From Parolsenella catena (GTDB lineage: Bacteria; Actinomycetota; Coriobacteriia; Coriobacteriales; Atopobiaceae), in the NCBI RefSeq assembly GCF_003966955.1, contig NZ_AP019367.1, forward strand, positions 930,001 to 994,000: a DNA stretch of 64,000 nucleotides, given 5' to 3'. Position 1 is the first letter of the stretch, and each line of letters opens with the position of its first letter. The translations under genes and the position numbers were made by a program. The notes beneath the pieces are model-generated. The model was not told where the DNA came from and did no database searches. It saw nothing but the letters and a program-made list of their open reading frames with translations. Shown in pieces: positions 28,790 to 37,111 of the stretch.

Positions 28790-31012
28790 CTACAGGTGCA
28801 GCACGCGGTCGCGGATCTCCTCGGTACGGCCCTGGTTCCAGAACTGCGTACCGATGTAGCCGCACGTGCGACGGGCAACGTTGAGCTTGGACTGGTCGCG
28901 GTTGCCGCAGTGCGGGCACTCCCAGACGAGCTTGCCGTCGTCCTCGACGATCTTGATCTCTCCGTCATAGCCGCACACCTGGCAGTAGTCGCTCTTGGTG
29001 TTGAGCTCGGCATACATGATGTTGTCGTAGATGTAGTGCAGCACGCTCATGACGGCCTCGAGGTTGTCCTGCATGTTGGGAACCTCGACGTAGGAGATGG
29101 CACCACCCGGCGAGAGGCGCTGGAACTCGCTCTCGAACTTGAGCTTGGTGAAGGCGTCGATGTTCTCGCGGACGTTGACGTGATAGCTGTTCGTGATGTA
29201 GCCGTGGTCCGTGATGCCCTCGATGACGCCGAAGCGGCGCTGCAGGCACTTGGCGAACTTGTAGGTTGTGGACTCGAGAGGCGTGCCATAGATGGAGTAG
29301 TCGATGTTCTCGGCGCGCTTCCACTCGTTGCACTTGTCGTTCATCTTCTGCATGACGGACAGCGCGAACGGCGTGGCCTCGGGATCGGTGTGGGAGTGAC
29401 CCGTCATGTACTTGACGCACTCGTACAGACCGGCGTAGCCCAGGCTGATCGTGGAGTAGCCGCCATAGAGCAGGGGGTCGATCTTGGCACCCTTGGGAAG
29501 GCGCGCGAGGGCGCCGTACTGCCACAGGATGGGCGCGGCATCGGACAGCGTGCCCTTCAGGCGCTCGTGGCGGCAGCGCAGCGCCTTGTGGCACAGCTCG
29601 AGGCGCTCCTCGAAGATCTGCCAGAACTTGTCGACGTCGCCGCCGGAGGACAGCGCCACGTCGGGCAGGTTGATCGTGACGACGCCCTGGTTGAAGCGGC
29701 CGTAGTACTTGGGCTTGCTCGGGTCATAGTTCTTGGCCTGGGCGACGTTGTCAAAGCCGTTGCCCGAGCGGTCGGGCGTCAGGAAGCTACGGCAGCCCAT
29801 GCAGGTGTAGCAGTCGCCGTTGCCAGCCGTCTCGCCCTTGGAGAGCTTGAGCTCGCGCATCTTCTTCTCGGAGATGTAGTCGGGCACCATGCGCTTGGCC
29901 GTGCACTTGGCGGCAAGCTCGGTGAGGTAGTAGTACTTCTGGCCCGGCTCGATGTTGTCGTCCTCGAGCACGTAGATGAGCTTGGGGAACGCGGGCGTGA
30001 TCCAGACGCCGGCCTCGTTCTTGACGCCCTCGTAGCGCTGGCGCAGCGTCTCCTTGATGATGAGGGCGAGGTCATGCTTCTCCTGGGCGGTGCGCGCCTC
30101 GTTGAGGTACATGAACACCGTGACGAACGGCGCCTGGCCGTTCGTGGTCATGAGGGTGACGACCTGGTACTGGATGGTCTGGACGCCGCGACGGATCTCA
30201 TCGAGGAGGCGGTTCTCCACCACGGTGCGCACCTTCTCCTCGGAGGCCTCGACGCCAAGCTCGGACAGCTCGGCCATGACCTCGCGACGAATCTTCTGAC
30301 GGCTCACCTCGACGAACGGGGCAAGGTGCGTGAGCGAGATGGACTGACCGCCGTACTGCGACGACGCCACCTGGGCGATGATCTGCGTTGCGATGTTGCA
30401 GGCCGTCGAGAAGCTGTGCGGTTTCTCGATGAGCGTGCCGGAGATGACGGTGCCGTTCTGGAGCATGTCCTCGAGGTTCACGAGGTCGCAGTTGTGCATG
30501 TGCTGGGCGTAGTAGTCCGAGTCGTGGAAGTGGATGATGCCCTCGTTATGTGCCTCGACGACGTCCTCGGGCAGCAGCATGCGCATCGTGAGGTCCTTGG
30601 AGACCTCGCCGGCCATGTAGTCACGCTGCACGGAGTTGACCGTGGGGTTCTTGTTGGAGTTCTCCTGCTTGACCTCTTCGTTGTTGCACTCGATGAGCGA
30701 GAGGATCTTGTCGTCAGTCGTGTTGTTCTGGCGCTTGAGGCCCTGGATGTAGCGATACGTGATGTAGTTGCGAGCCACGGAGAATGCGCCCTTGGCCATG
30801 ATCTGGTCCTCGACCATGTCCTGGACTTCCTCGACCGTCACGGTGTGGCCGCAGGCCGCGGCCTCGGCCTCGACCGCGTCGCCCGCGTCAACGACCTGCT
30901 CATGGGTGAGGCGCTGCTCGAGCGGCACGGTGATGTTGGCGCGCTCGATCGCCGAGACGATCTTGTTGACGTCAAACGTTACCTCTGAGCCGTTGCGCTT
31001 CACGATCTTCAT
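28790..31012 (-). CDS. nrdD: Anaerobic (class III) ribonucleoside-triphosphate reductase
   Basis: Reduces ribonucleoside triphosphates to deoxy forms without oxygen, through a glycyl radical. It has 740 residues. An ATP-cone allosteric domain covers ~1-95 (MKIVKRNGSEVTFDVNKI). The catalytic barrel includes IIHFHDSDYYAQ and CNIATQIIAQ. A zinc site of two CxxC pairs (CQVCGYDG, CPHCGNRD) precedes the radical loop RRTCGYIGTQFWNQGRTEE, where the Gly of CGY carries the radical. The ATG is preceded by AGAGGAG at 7 bases. Two NrdR-like boxes lie ~160-210 bases upstream. Presence of NrdD/NrdG as the only reductase in view fits an anaerobe. Confidence 0.97.
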   Translation of the reverse strand: MKIVKRNGSEVTFDVNKIVSAIERANITVPLEQRLTHEQVVDAGDAVEAEAAACGHTVTVEEVQDMVEDQIMAKGAFSVARNYITYRYIQGLKRQNNTTDDKILSLIECNNEEVKQENSNKNPTVNSVQRDYMAGEVSKDLTMRMLLPEDVVEAHNEGIIHFHDSDYYAQHMHNCDLVNLEDMLQNGTVISGTLIEKPHSFSTACNIATQIIAQVASSQYGGQSISLTHLAPFVEVSRQKIRREVMAELSELGVEASEEKVRTVVENRLLDEIRRGVQTIQYQVVTLMTTNGQAPFVTVFMYLNEARTAQEKHDLALIIKETLRQRYEGVKNEAGVWITPAFPKLIYVLEDDNIEPGQKYYYLTELAAKCTAKRMVPDYISEKKMRELKLSKGETAGNGDCYTCMGCRSFLTPDRSGNGFDNVAQAKNYDPSKPKYYGRFNQGVVTINLPDVALSSGGDVDKFWQIFEERLELCHKALRCRHERLKGTLSDAAPILWQYGALARLPKGAKIDPLLYGGYSTISLGYAGLYECVKYMTGHSHTDPEATPFALSVMQKMNDKCNEWKRAENIDYSIYGTPLESTTYKFAKCLQRRFGVIEGITDHGYITNSYHVNVRENIDAFTKLKFESEFQRLSPGGAISYVEVPNMQDNLEAVMSVLHYIYDNIMYAELNTKSDYCQVCGYDGEIKIVEDDGKLVWECPHCGNRDQSKLNVARRTCGYIGTQFWNQGRTEEIRDRVLHL

Positions 31013-31171
31013 GTGCCGTCTCCTCTGGTATACGCACCGCGCCCGGCACAACGCTCGCCGGACGCGTCTGAGCTTCGAGAAATCTGCGCCACGAGGGCGC
31101 GTCGCGCTATAGATACTAGGCGAACCGTCTGGCAATTCCAGTCTTGACATTCTTCCAGAGAGTGCCAGCGC

Positions 31172-31187
31172 ACACAATACACATGGT
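31172..31187 (-). promoter_or_regulatory. NrdR box 2 (proximal), nrdD promoter region
   Basis: ACACAATACACATGGT matches about 12 of 16 positions of the NrdR consensus acaCwAtATaTwGtgt. It is the copy nearer nrdD and lies 32 bases (three helical turns) from the better box at 31204. NrdR represses reductase genes through paired boxes with this spacing. The rest of the 348-base nrdD-trpS gap shows no gene; a TTGACA-like word occurs at 31144 without a matching -10. Confidence 0.65.
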
Positions 31188-31203
31188 AAACAGTGCCGCA
31201 TGA

Positions 31204-31219
31204 CCACAACATATTGTGC
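31204..31219 (-). promoter_or_regulatory. NrdR box 1 (distal), nrdD promoter region
   Basis: CCACAACATATTGTGC is nearly palindromic and matches about 13 of 16 positions of the NrdR consensus. Together with the 31172 copy, in phase at 32 bases, it predicts repression of nrdDG by NrdR when dATP is abundant. The divergent trpS is 140 bases away and probably outside its control. Confidence 0.75.
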
Positions 31220-31360
31220 ATATGCTCTATATGAGCAGCAAAGCCGCAGGTAGGCGCCGTTCGACCGGAACCCATGCTTGTCGTACCATAGCGGGGTCAC
31301 ATTCTATGCTCGCGCAAGGCGGGCAGAGCTAGGGGCCGATCGCCCGCATAGGAGGAACAC

Positions 31361-32410
31361 ATGCCCAACGAGGGAAGCTACGAGGTCGCCCAGCGCCGCA
31401 GCGATGCCATCCGAGCAGACCTACCCGAGAACCCCGGCAACTACACCATGCTCACCGGAGACAGGCCGACGGGACGCCTGCACCTGGGCCACTACTTTGG
31501 CACGCTCAAGGGCCGCGTGGAGCTCCAGAACATGGGCGTCCGCACGAACGTGCTCATCGCCGACTACCAGGTCATCACCGACCGCGACACGACCGACCAC
31601 ATCCAGGACAACGTCTACAACATGGTCATGGACTACCTTGCCTGCGGCATCGACCCGGACAAGACCATGATCTACACGCACTCGGCCGTGCCGGCGGCAA
31701 ACCAGCTCATGCTGCCGTTCCTCTCCCTCGTCTCCGAGGCCGAGCTCCAGCGCAACCCCACGGTGAAGGCAGAGATGGAGGCAAGCGGACACGAGCTCAC
31801 GGGCCTTCTGCTCACCTACCCGGTGCACCAGGCGTGTGACATCCTGTTCTGCAAGGGCAACGTGGTGCCGGTCGGCCGCGACCAGCTTCCCCACATCGAG
31901 CTCACGCGACTCATCGCGCGCAAGTTCAACAATCGCTATGGCAAGGTTTTCCCCGAGGTCGACGCCCTGCTCTCCGACACGCCGTTGCTGCCGGGCCTCG
32001 ACGGCCGCAAGATGAGCAAATCCTACGGCAACGCCATCTCCATCTCCATGACGCCCGAGGAGACGGCCAAGCGCATCAAGAAGAGCCAGACGGACGGCGA
32101 GCGCATGATCACGTTCGACCCCGAGAACCGTCCCGGCGTCTCGGGCCTTCTCTCCACCGCAGCCATCTGCACCGGTCGCGACCCCAGAGAGATTGCGGAC
32201 GAGATTGGCATGGGAGGCTCAGGAGCGCTCAAGAAGTACACGACCGAGGCCGTCAACAATCGCTTCGCCGAGATTCGCGAGCGCAGGCACGCCTACGAGA
32301 ACGACCTCGACTACGTGAAGGAAGTCCTGCACGAGGGCAACCGCCGCGCCAACGAAATCGCGAACGCCACCCTCGCCGAGGTCCGCGAGGCCATGGGAAT
32401 GGTGTATTAG
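31361..32410 (+). CDS. trpS: Tryptophanyl-tRNA synthetase
   Basis: Charges tRNA-Trp. It has 349 residues, class Ic. The HIGH-like motif is GRLHLGHYFGTLK and the KMSKS loop is GRKMSKSYGNAISI. LTYPVHQACDILFCKGNVVPVG (in pieces) and PVGRDQLPHIELTR bind the tryptophanyl adenylate. The sequence starts with ~25 extra residues before the Rossmann strand. AGGAGG stands ~7 bases before the ATG. It is divergent from nrdD and monocistronic; an 81-base inverted repeat follows. I see no T-box leader. Confidence 0.96.
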   Translation: MPNEGSYEVAQRRSDAIRADLPENPGNYTMLTGDRPTGRLHLGHYFGTLKGRVELQNMGVRTNVLIADYQVITDRDTTDHIQDNVYNMVMDYLACGIDPDKTMIYTHSAVPAANQLMLPFLSLVSEAELQRNPTVKAEMEASGHELTGLLLTYPVHQACDILFCKGNVVPVGRDQLPHIELTRLIARKFNNRYGKVFPEVDALLSDTPLLPGLDGRKMSKSYGNAISISMTPEETAKRIKKSQTDGERMITFDPENRPGVSGLLSTAAICTGRDPREIADEIGMGGSGALKKYTTEAVNNRFAEIRERRHAYENDLDYVKEVLHEGNRRANEIANATLAEVREAMGMVY

Positions 32411-32466
32411 GCCCATCCACTTGCAAACGGATTCACTTGCAAGGCTAGAAGGAATACATGTACGAA

Positions 32467-32547
32467 GGGCCCCGGTGGGGTATGTCGGATGCGAGTTCTT
32501 CGCGAATGCGAAGCTGTTCGAGCAGACGGCATGCCCCGCCGGGGCCC
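32467..32547 (+). repeat. 81-base inverted repeat downstream of trpS
   Basis: Arms GGGCCCCGGTGGGGTATG and CATGCCCCGCCGGGGCCC pair over 18 positions when read as plus-strand RNA, two of them G-U wobbles, with a smaller TTCGC-GAAT-GCGAA hairpin nested in the 45-base centre. Read as minus-strand RNA the wobbles become A-C mismatches, so the plus strand is favoured. No U-run follows on either side, which argues against a simple intrinsic terminator. It lies between convergent trpS and the C_GCAxxG_C_C gene. Confidence 0.65.
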
Positions 32548-32560
32548 TATCGATGAGTTC

Positions 32561-32983
32561 CTAGTTGAACTTATCCGAGAACAGGACGCGCTCGACGATC
32601 TCGCAGGCGTCCTGGATGCAGCCGGGGCAGCTGCGCAGCATCCCGTGGTCGCAGTTGATGCCCTTGAGCTCGTGACAGGAGGTGGCGCCGTTCTTCTCGG
32701 CAAATGCGCTCACGATCTGCTCGGAGAGCTTGTAGCTCTCACGCTTGCTCGCGGGCTTCTCGAGGTTGACGTCGCTCGTGACAAGCCCGGCAAGGTAAAC
32801 GGCACCAGAGATGGCGCCGCACGTGCCATCCATGCCACCCATGCCACGGCCGAACGCCTCCATGCCACGGAAGGCCACCGCCTCGTCAACGCCAGCGAGG
32901 TCGCAATAAGTGCAGGCGACGGCCTGGGCGCAGTTGTAGCCCCTTCGGTGCAGCTCGTCCGCGCGCGCGATTCTCGACTCCAT
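32561..32983 (-). CDS. C_GCAxxG_C_C family protein (putative redox protein)
   Basis: 140 residues, the usual family size. The defining pattern is visible: YNCAQAVACTYCDLAG at the start, FGRGMGGMDGTCGAISGAV in the middle (C-G-A-x-x-G), and SCHELKGINCD plus SCPGCIQDAC at the end. Ten cysteines in a cytoplasmic protein suggest metal or redox function; members are often next to oxidoreductases, and none has a firmly established reaction that I can name. GGGGAGAGGGAC precedes the ATG. It is the last gene of the xseA-xseB-HIT run, after a 53-base gap. Confidence 0.85.
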   Translation of the reverse strand: MESRIARADELHRRGYNCAQAVACTYCDLAGVDEAVAFRGMEAFGRGMGGMDGTCGAISGAVYLAGLVTSDVNLEKPASKRESYKLSEQIVSAFAEKNGATSCHELKGINCDHGMLRSCPGCIQDACEIVERVLFSDKFN

Positions 32984-33036
32984 GTCCCTCTCCCCTTCTT
33001 ACGTGCCACATCCGCGGCATATTTCTCAGACGTGCC

Positions 33037-33390
33037 CTACTCGGCATCCGCCGGCAGCAGGCCCATCCCGAGCTTCTTTCCCCCAAGGACGTGCATATGG
33101 AAGTGCATGACCGTCTGGCCGGCGTCAGCGCCCGCGTTGCTGATGACGCGGTAGCCGGTCTTGTCGATCCCCTCGGCCTTCACGACCTCGTCGATGGCAT
33201 GCGTCATGGCGGCGAGGGTCTGGGCGGGCACGCCATCGCAGATGTTGGCGTAGTGCTTCTTTGGGATGACGAGCACGTGCGTGGGCGCCTGCGGATCGAG
33301 GTCGCGGAACGCGATGACGTCATCATCCTCGTAGACCGTGGTCGAGGGAATCTCGTGGTTGGCAATCTTGCAGAAAATGCAGTCGGACAT
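33037..33390 (-). CDS. HIT-family nucleotide hydrolase/transferase
   Basis: 117 residues, cytoplasmic. The HIT triad HFHMHVLGG is at His96, His98 and His100, and the N-terminus has CIFCKIANHEIPSTTVYEDD, the Hint-type start with a CxxC pair. PTHVLVIPKKHY is also typical. The family hydrolyses nucleoside phosphoramidates or dinucleotides; the exact substrate cannot be read from sequence. AGGAGA sits 8 bases before the ATG, and the xseB stop is 10 bases upstream, suggesting co-transcription. Confidence 0.95.
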   Translation of the reverse strand: MSDCIFCKIANHEIPSTTVYEDDDVIAFRDLDPQAPTHVLVIPKKHYANICDGVPAQTLAAMTHAIDEVVKAEGIDKTGYRVISNAGADAGQTVMHFHMHVLGGKKLGMGLLPADAE

Positions 33391-33400
33391 GATGGGTCTC

Positions 33401-33667
33401 CTAGTTGTTGCTCGTGGCGTCAGCGGTCGTGGTGTCGGGGACCTCGACCTCGCTCGTGCTGTCGAGCAGTACCTGCACGCGCTGCTCGGCGTGGGCGAGA
33501 CGGTCGCGAAGGCTGCGCAGCAGCTCGACACCGCGAGTGTAGCGCTCAAGCGCGTCCTCGAGCTCGAGGTCGCCGCTCTCAAGCTGACGAACGACACGCT
33601 CGAGCTCCACCGAGGCCTCCTTGAACGTGAGCTGGCCGACTTCTCTTTCCTTCTCTTCAAGCGCCAT
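33401..33667 (-). CDS. xseB: Exodeoxyribonuclease VII small subunit
   Basis: 88 residues forming a helical hairpin that decorates the long coiled coil of XseA. The family core is LTFKEASVELERVVRQLESG followed by LELEDALERYTRGVELLR. A Thr/Asp/Ser-rich tail ends the protein. The start chosen has AAGGAGGGG directly upstream; the frame extends 20 codons further without homology. It follows xseA by 46 bases, the normal order. Confidence 0.94.
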   Translation of the reverse strand: MALEEKEREVGQLTFKEASVELERVVRQLESGDLELEDALERYTRGVELLRSLRDRLAHAEQRVQVLLDSTSEVEVPDTTTADATSNN

Positions 33668-33713
33668 GGCGCCCCTCCTTTTCTCGAGACCGCGCGTGCG
33701 GTCGAACATGTAC

Positions 33714-35096
33714 CTACTTGGAGACACCCGTCACGGCAGCCTCGAAGGAACCCTCGCCCAGGCGAACGCTCACGGCATCCCCGGGCGCAAGCGCCGACGC
33801 ATTCGTCACGACATGCCCATCCGAGTCGCGCGCGATCGCGTAGCCACGCCCAAGCACCTTGAGCGGCGAGAGGGCATCGAGCGTGGCCGCGAGACTGCCC
33901 ACCCTCGCCTCGTAGGGTCTCACGATGCGAGGGCCCACACCCGAAAGGCGGCTGGCAAGCGAGTCGAGCTCCCGGCCCTTGCGCTCAAGCGATCGGGGCA
34001 GCGCGTCGAGCAGGCGCTGCTCGACCTGAAGAAGGCTCGTCTCACGATCGGACACGATCGTCATGGGGTCGCTCAGGCAGTGCCTGCTCGCAAGGGACTC
34101 GACGCGAAGCGACTCGTGAGAGATTCTCGAGCTCATGGAGCGTTGCATGAGCAGCCCCTGCTGGCCGATGGCTCGGGCATGCTGCTCGAGGATAACGTCC
34201 ATGGCACGAAAGAGACGCTCGCGCCTCGTGTTGATTGAGCCAACGATCTCGTCAAGGGCCGGTGCCACGCTCTCGGCTGCGCCCGTGGGCGTCGATGCCC
34301 TGCGGTCGCTCACGTCGTCAACGATGGGCCAGTCGGGCTCGTGACCGATGCCCGTGATGACAGGGACCGGGCAGGCGGCAACGGCTCGGCAGAGTGACTC
34401 GTCGCTGAAGGTCATGAGCTCCTCGTAGGAACCGCCGCCGCGCACGAGAAGGATGGCGTCGGGACGTGCGGCGGCGGCGATGCCAAGGGCTCGGATGATG
34501 TCCTCCGGGGCCCCGACGCCTTGGATCCTCGCGCCCACGACCTGGATCTCCACGAGCTTGTTGCGACGCAGCAGGGTTCGCTTGACGTCATCGATGACCT
34601 CGCCGGAGATGCTGCCTATGACGGCGACGCGCGTGCAGAAGCGAGGAATGGGCCGCTTGCGGGCAGGATCCGCGAGGCCCTCGGCCTTGAGCTTGGCACG
34701 CAGCGCCTCGACCTGCCTCTGAAGCGGCCCCTCACCGGCGACTGAGATGCGCTTGGCAATGAACGAGAGCTCACCGTTGCCGGAATAGACATCGAAGCTC
34801 CCCCACATCTCGAGCTGAAGGCCATCCTTGAGCGCAACGCCGCTCTTGGCGTAGATGCCCTTCCACACCTTCACGCTCATGACCGAGGAGTCGTCCTTGA
34901 CCTCGAAGTAGCAGTGACCCGAGCGCGCGTTGGGTCCGCGGAAGCCCGTGACCTCTCCCGTGACGAGCATGGGACCGAGCTTCTTCACGCACGCGCCGGC
35001 GGCGCCGACGGCAGCAGTGACGCTCAGGGCGTCAGAGCCCCCGACGACATCCGTCACCGAACGCGCTCCCCTCGTGTCGACGCTCGTCCACGCCAT
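33714..35096 (-). CDS. xseA: Exodeoxyribonuclease VII large subunit
   Basis: Single-strand DNA exonuclease working in both directions, with XseB. It has 460 residues. An N-terminal OB-fold is at ~30-130 (LGPMLVTGEVTGFRGPNARS, GHCYFEVKDDSS, KVWKGIY). The catalytic domain contains PIPRFCTRVAVIGS, DAILLVRGGGSYEELMTFSDE and VITGIGHEPDWPIVDDVSDRRASTPTGAAE (in parts). A long helical region (~290-400) and a C-terminal GRGYAIARDSDGHVV segment complete the family layout. The ATG overlaps the stop of the upstream protease gene (TGATG). Confidence 0.96.
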   Translation of the reverse strand: MAWTSVDTRGARSVTDVVGGSDALSVTAAVGAAGACVKKLGPMLVTGEVTGFRGPNARSGHCYFEVKDDSSVMSVKVWKGIYAKSGVALKDGLQLEMWGSFDVYSGNGELSFIAKRISVAGEGPLQRQVEALRAKLKAEGLADPARKRPIPRFCTRVAVIGSISGEVIDDVKRTLLRRNKLVEIQVVGARIQGVGAPEDIIRALGIAAAARPDAILLVRGGGSYEELMTFSDESLCRAVAACPVPVITGIGHEPDWPIVDDVSDRRASTPTGAAESVAPALDEIVGSINTRRERLFRAMDVILEQHARAIGQQGLLMQRSMSSRISHESLRVESLASRHCLSDPMTIVSDRETSLLQVEQRLLDALPRSLERKGRELDSLASRLSGVGPRIVRPYEARVGSLAATLDALSPLKVLGRGYAIARDSDGHVVTNASALAPGDAVSVRLGEGSFEAAVTGVSK

Positions 35097-35797
35097 CAGC
35101 GCTCTCCCCTGCGGTCTGTCTTGGAGAGATAGTAGAGCAGCTGGAGCACGGAGACGAGGGCGGCGGCCACATACGTGAGGGCCGCGGCCACGAGCACCTT
35201 CTTTGCCCCGCGCACCGCCTGCGGACCAAGGCCGCTGCGCTCCACGTAGGCAACCGCACGACGAGACGCGTCGAACTCCACGGGCAGCGTCACGATCTGG
35301 AAGATGACCGAGAAGGCAAAGAGCGCGATGGCAAAACGCGTGAGCCCGGCCGCTCCCATGGCAATGCCGAGGAAGAACACAATCATCCACGCATTGGACG
35401 TGAAGTTGACGACCGGCACGAGAGCCGAACGAATTCTCACGGGCACGTAGCCACGTGCGTGCTGAACGGCGTGACCCGCCTCGTGACAGGCCACCGCCGC
35501 ACTTGCCACAGAGCCGCCCCTGAGGTTGCCTTGCGAGAGGTGAAGCACGTTGCTGCGCGGATCGTAGTTGTCCGTGAGCTCCCCACCGATTGCCTCGATG
35601 CCCACGCCCGAGACCCCCTCGTCTGCGAGCATGCGCCTCGCGACGTCCGCACCGGTGAGCGAGGAGTCGAGCGGGACCTTCGACCACTTGGCATACGTGG
35701 ACTTGATGTAGCCTTGCGTGGCCATGCCAAGGATGGTGGAAACAACGATGAGGAGCAGGTACATGGGGTCATAACCCATGCCGTAGCCGTAATACAT
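35096..35797 (-). CDS. YugP-type zinc metallopeptidase, membrane protein
   Basis: 233 residues, member of the YugP family of membrane zinc proteases. The zinc motif is ACHEAGHAVQHARGY (HEAGH), preceded by NVLHLSQGN. About four membrane helices flank it: MYLLLIVVSTILGMATQGYI at the start, NAWMIVFFLGIAMGAAGLT, FAIALFAFSVIFQIVTLPVEFDASRRA (split) and a C-terminal one. The glycine/tyrosine-rich start MYYGYGMGYDPMY is typical of the family. The gene stop overlaps the xseA ATG. Physiological substrates are unknown. Confidence 0.9.
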   Translation of the reverse strand: MYYGYGMGYDPMYLLLIVVSTILGMATQGYIKSTYAKWSKVPLDSSLTGADVARRMLADEGVSGVGIEAIGGELTDNYDPRSNVLHLSQGNLRGGSVASAAVACHEAGHAVQHARGYVPVRIRSALVPVVNFTSNAWMIVFFLGIAMGAAGLTRFAIALFAFSVIFQIVTLPVEFDASRRAVAYVERSGLGPQAVRGAKKVLVAAALTYVAAALVSVLQLLYYLSKTDRRGER

Positions 35798-35882
35798 GAG
35801 ACCGCCTTCCGTCAACGACTTGGAAGAGTATGTACCCACAACCGGACAGAAAGTGATCGAGCGGGGCCGTTGGGGCACGGGG

Positions 35883-37016
35883 CTAGAGAATCTCGACGCG
35901 CCCGTCCTTCACCGTGAGGCCACAGGAACCGGACAGGAGGCCCTCGAGCTGGCGCCCGGCGAGCTCATACCTCCAGCCCTGGGATAGCGAGGCTCCCTCC
36001 TCGCCAGACATGAAGTCAAGCAGCTCGTCTCGCGTGGCGATGAGCTGAGTGGCCACGCCGGAGCGCTCGGAGATGATGCGCAGCATAGCGTACATGAGGT
36101 CAACGACGCTCTCCTGCTCGCCCGACGGGCGCGAGCGCCTCGGCACGCTCGGGTAGTTGGACGCAGGACAGGAGAGCCCACGGGAGATGGCGTGGAGAAG
36201 GGCGGCCGAGTCCCTCTCGGAGAGCTGCTCGGTGCCGCGAATCCTACGGAGCCTTTGCTCGTCTGCGGGCGCGCGACGACAGACCTCGACGAGGACCTCG
36301 TCGGACAGGACCCACTTGCGCGGGATGTCTCGCTTGGCCGCAAGCCTCTCTCGCCAGCCGCACGCCTCGCGAGCCACCGCGAGCTGACGCCTGGTGAGCG
36401 AGCTCACGCGCTTGAGATGCTGGTAGGCAAGCATCGGGTCATGGCGATAGTGCGATGGATCAAGAAGCGCCTGCATCTCCGGAAGCACCATGGAGAGGCG
36501 GTCGCGATCCACAAGCTCGGAGCGCATCTGCTCGTAGATTCCAGGAAGGTAGCGGACGTCATCCTCGGCATACACGAGCTGCTCGGGGTCAAGCGGGCGG
36601 CGAGACCAGTCCGTAAGGCTCTCGGCCTTGGCAAGGTGGACGCCCGTGTAGGACTCCACGAGCGCGCCATATCCCAGCTGCATCCTGTGGCCAAGGAAGG
36701 CGGCGGCGAGCTGGGTATCAAACATCGGGGAAGGAACGCAGCCCATGGCGCCGTCAATGACCTCGAGGTCCTGCGAGCAGGCATGCAGGATCTTGACGAT
36801 CGATGGGTCCTCGAACAGCCTCGCGATGGGCGAGAGGTCACGGATGGCGATGGGGTCAACCGCCGCGATGTCGTCTGCCGAGGTCGCGAGCTGGATGAGG
36901 CAGAGCCTGGGGCGATACGTGCGCTCGCGAAGGAACTCGGTATCGACGGCAAGCACCGGACTGGAGGACGCGCGCTCGCAGAAGCGCTCGAGCTCCTCAT
37001 ACGTTGAGATGAACAA
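35883..37016 (-). CDS. rnd: Ribonuclease D
   Basis: 3'-5' exoribonuclease that trims tRNA precursors. It has 377 residues, close to the 375 of E. coli. DEDDy motifs are VLAVDTEFLRERTYRPRL (Asp, Glu), ILHACSQDLEVI (Asp) and YAEDDVRYLPGIYEQM (Tyr, Asp). Two helical HRDC-like regions follow. I chose a TTG start because AGAGG sits 7 bases upstream and the product then begins MFISTYEELERFCERA, aligning with RNase D; an alternative GTG start 24 codons earlier has no ribosome site. It is divergent from the lipid kinase gene. Confidence 0.93.
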   Translation of the reverse strand: MFISTYEELERFCERASSSPVLAVDTEFLRERTYRPRLCLIQLATSADDIAAVDPIAIRDLSPIARLFEDPSIVKILHACSQDLEVIDGAMGCVPSPMFDTQLAAAFLGHRMQLGYGALVESYTGVHLAKAESLTDWSRRPLDPEQLVYAEDDVRYLPGIYEQMRSELVDRDRLSMVLPEMQALLDPSHYRHDPMLAYQHLKRVSSLTRRQLAVAREACGWRERLAAKRDIPRKWVLSDEVLVEVCRRAPADEQRLRRIRGTEQLSERDSAALLHAISRGLSCPASNYPSVPRRSRPSGEQESVVDLMYAMLRIISERSGVATQLIATRDELLDFMSGEEGASLSQGWRYELAGRQLEGLLSGSCGLTVKDGRVEIL

Positions 37017-37111
37017 GGAAGGACCTCTCAGCCCCGGGCGCAATCGCGGAATCGAGGCAAAATCGGCTACCATGGCATGCGTGCGCACACGCGCACAGAC
37101 AGGAGGATACC

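Noticed and set aside
31013-31360. T-box or attenuator leader before trpS
   Set aside because: No specifier loop, T-box sequence or terminator/antiterminator pair is visible; the region is explained better by the nrdD control sites.
35097-35687. N-terminal extension of xseA by ~200 residues
   Set aside because: The stretch is Arg/Gly-rich shadow of the YugP protease gene; the ATG that overlaps the protease stop has a ribosome site and gives the expected XseA length.
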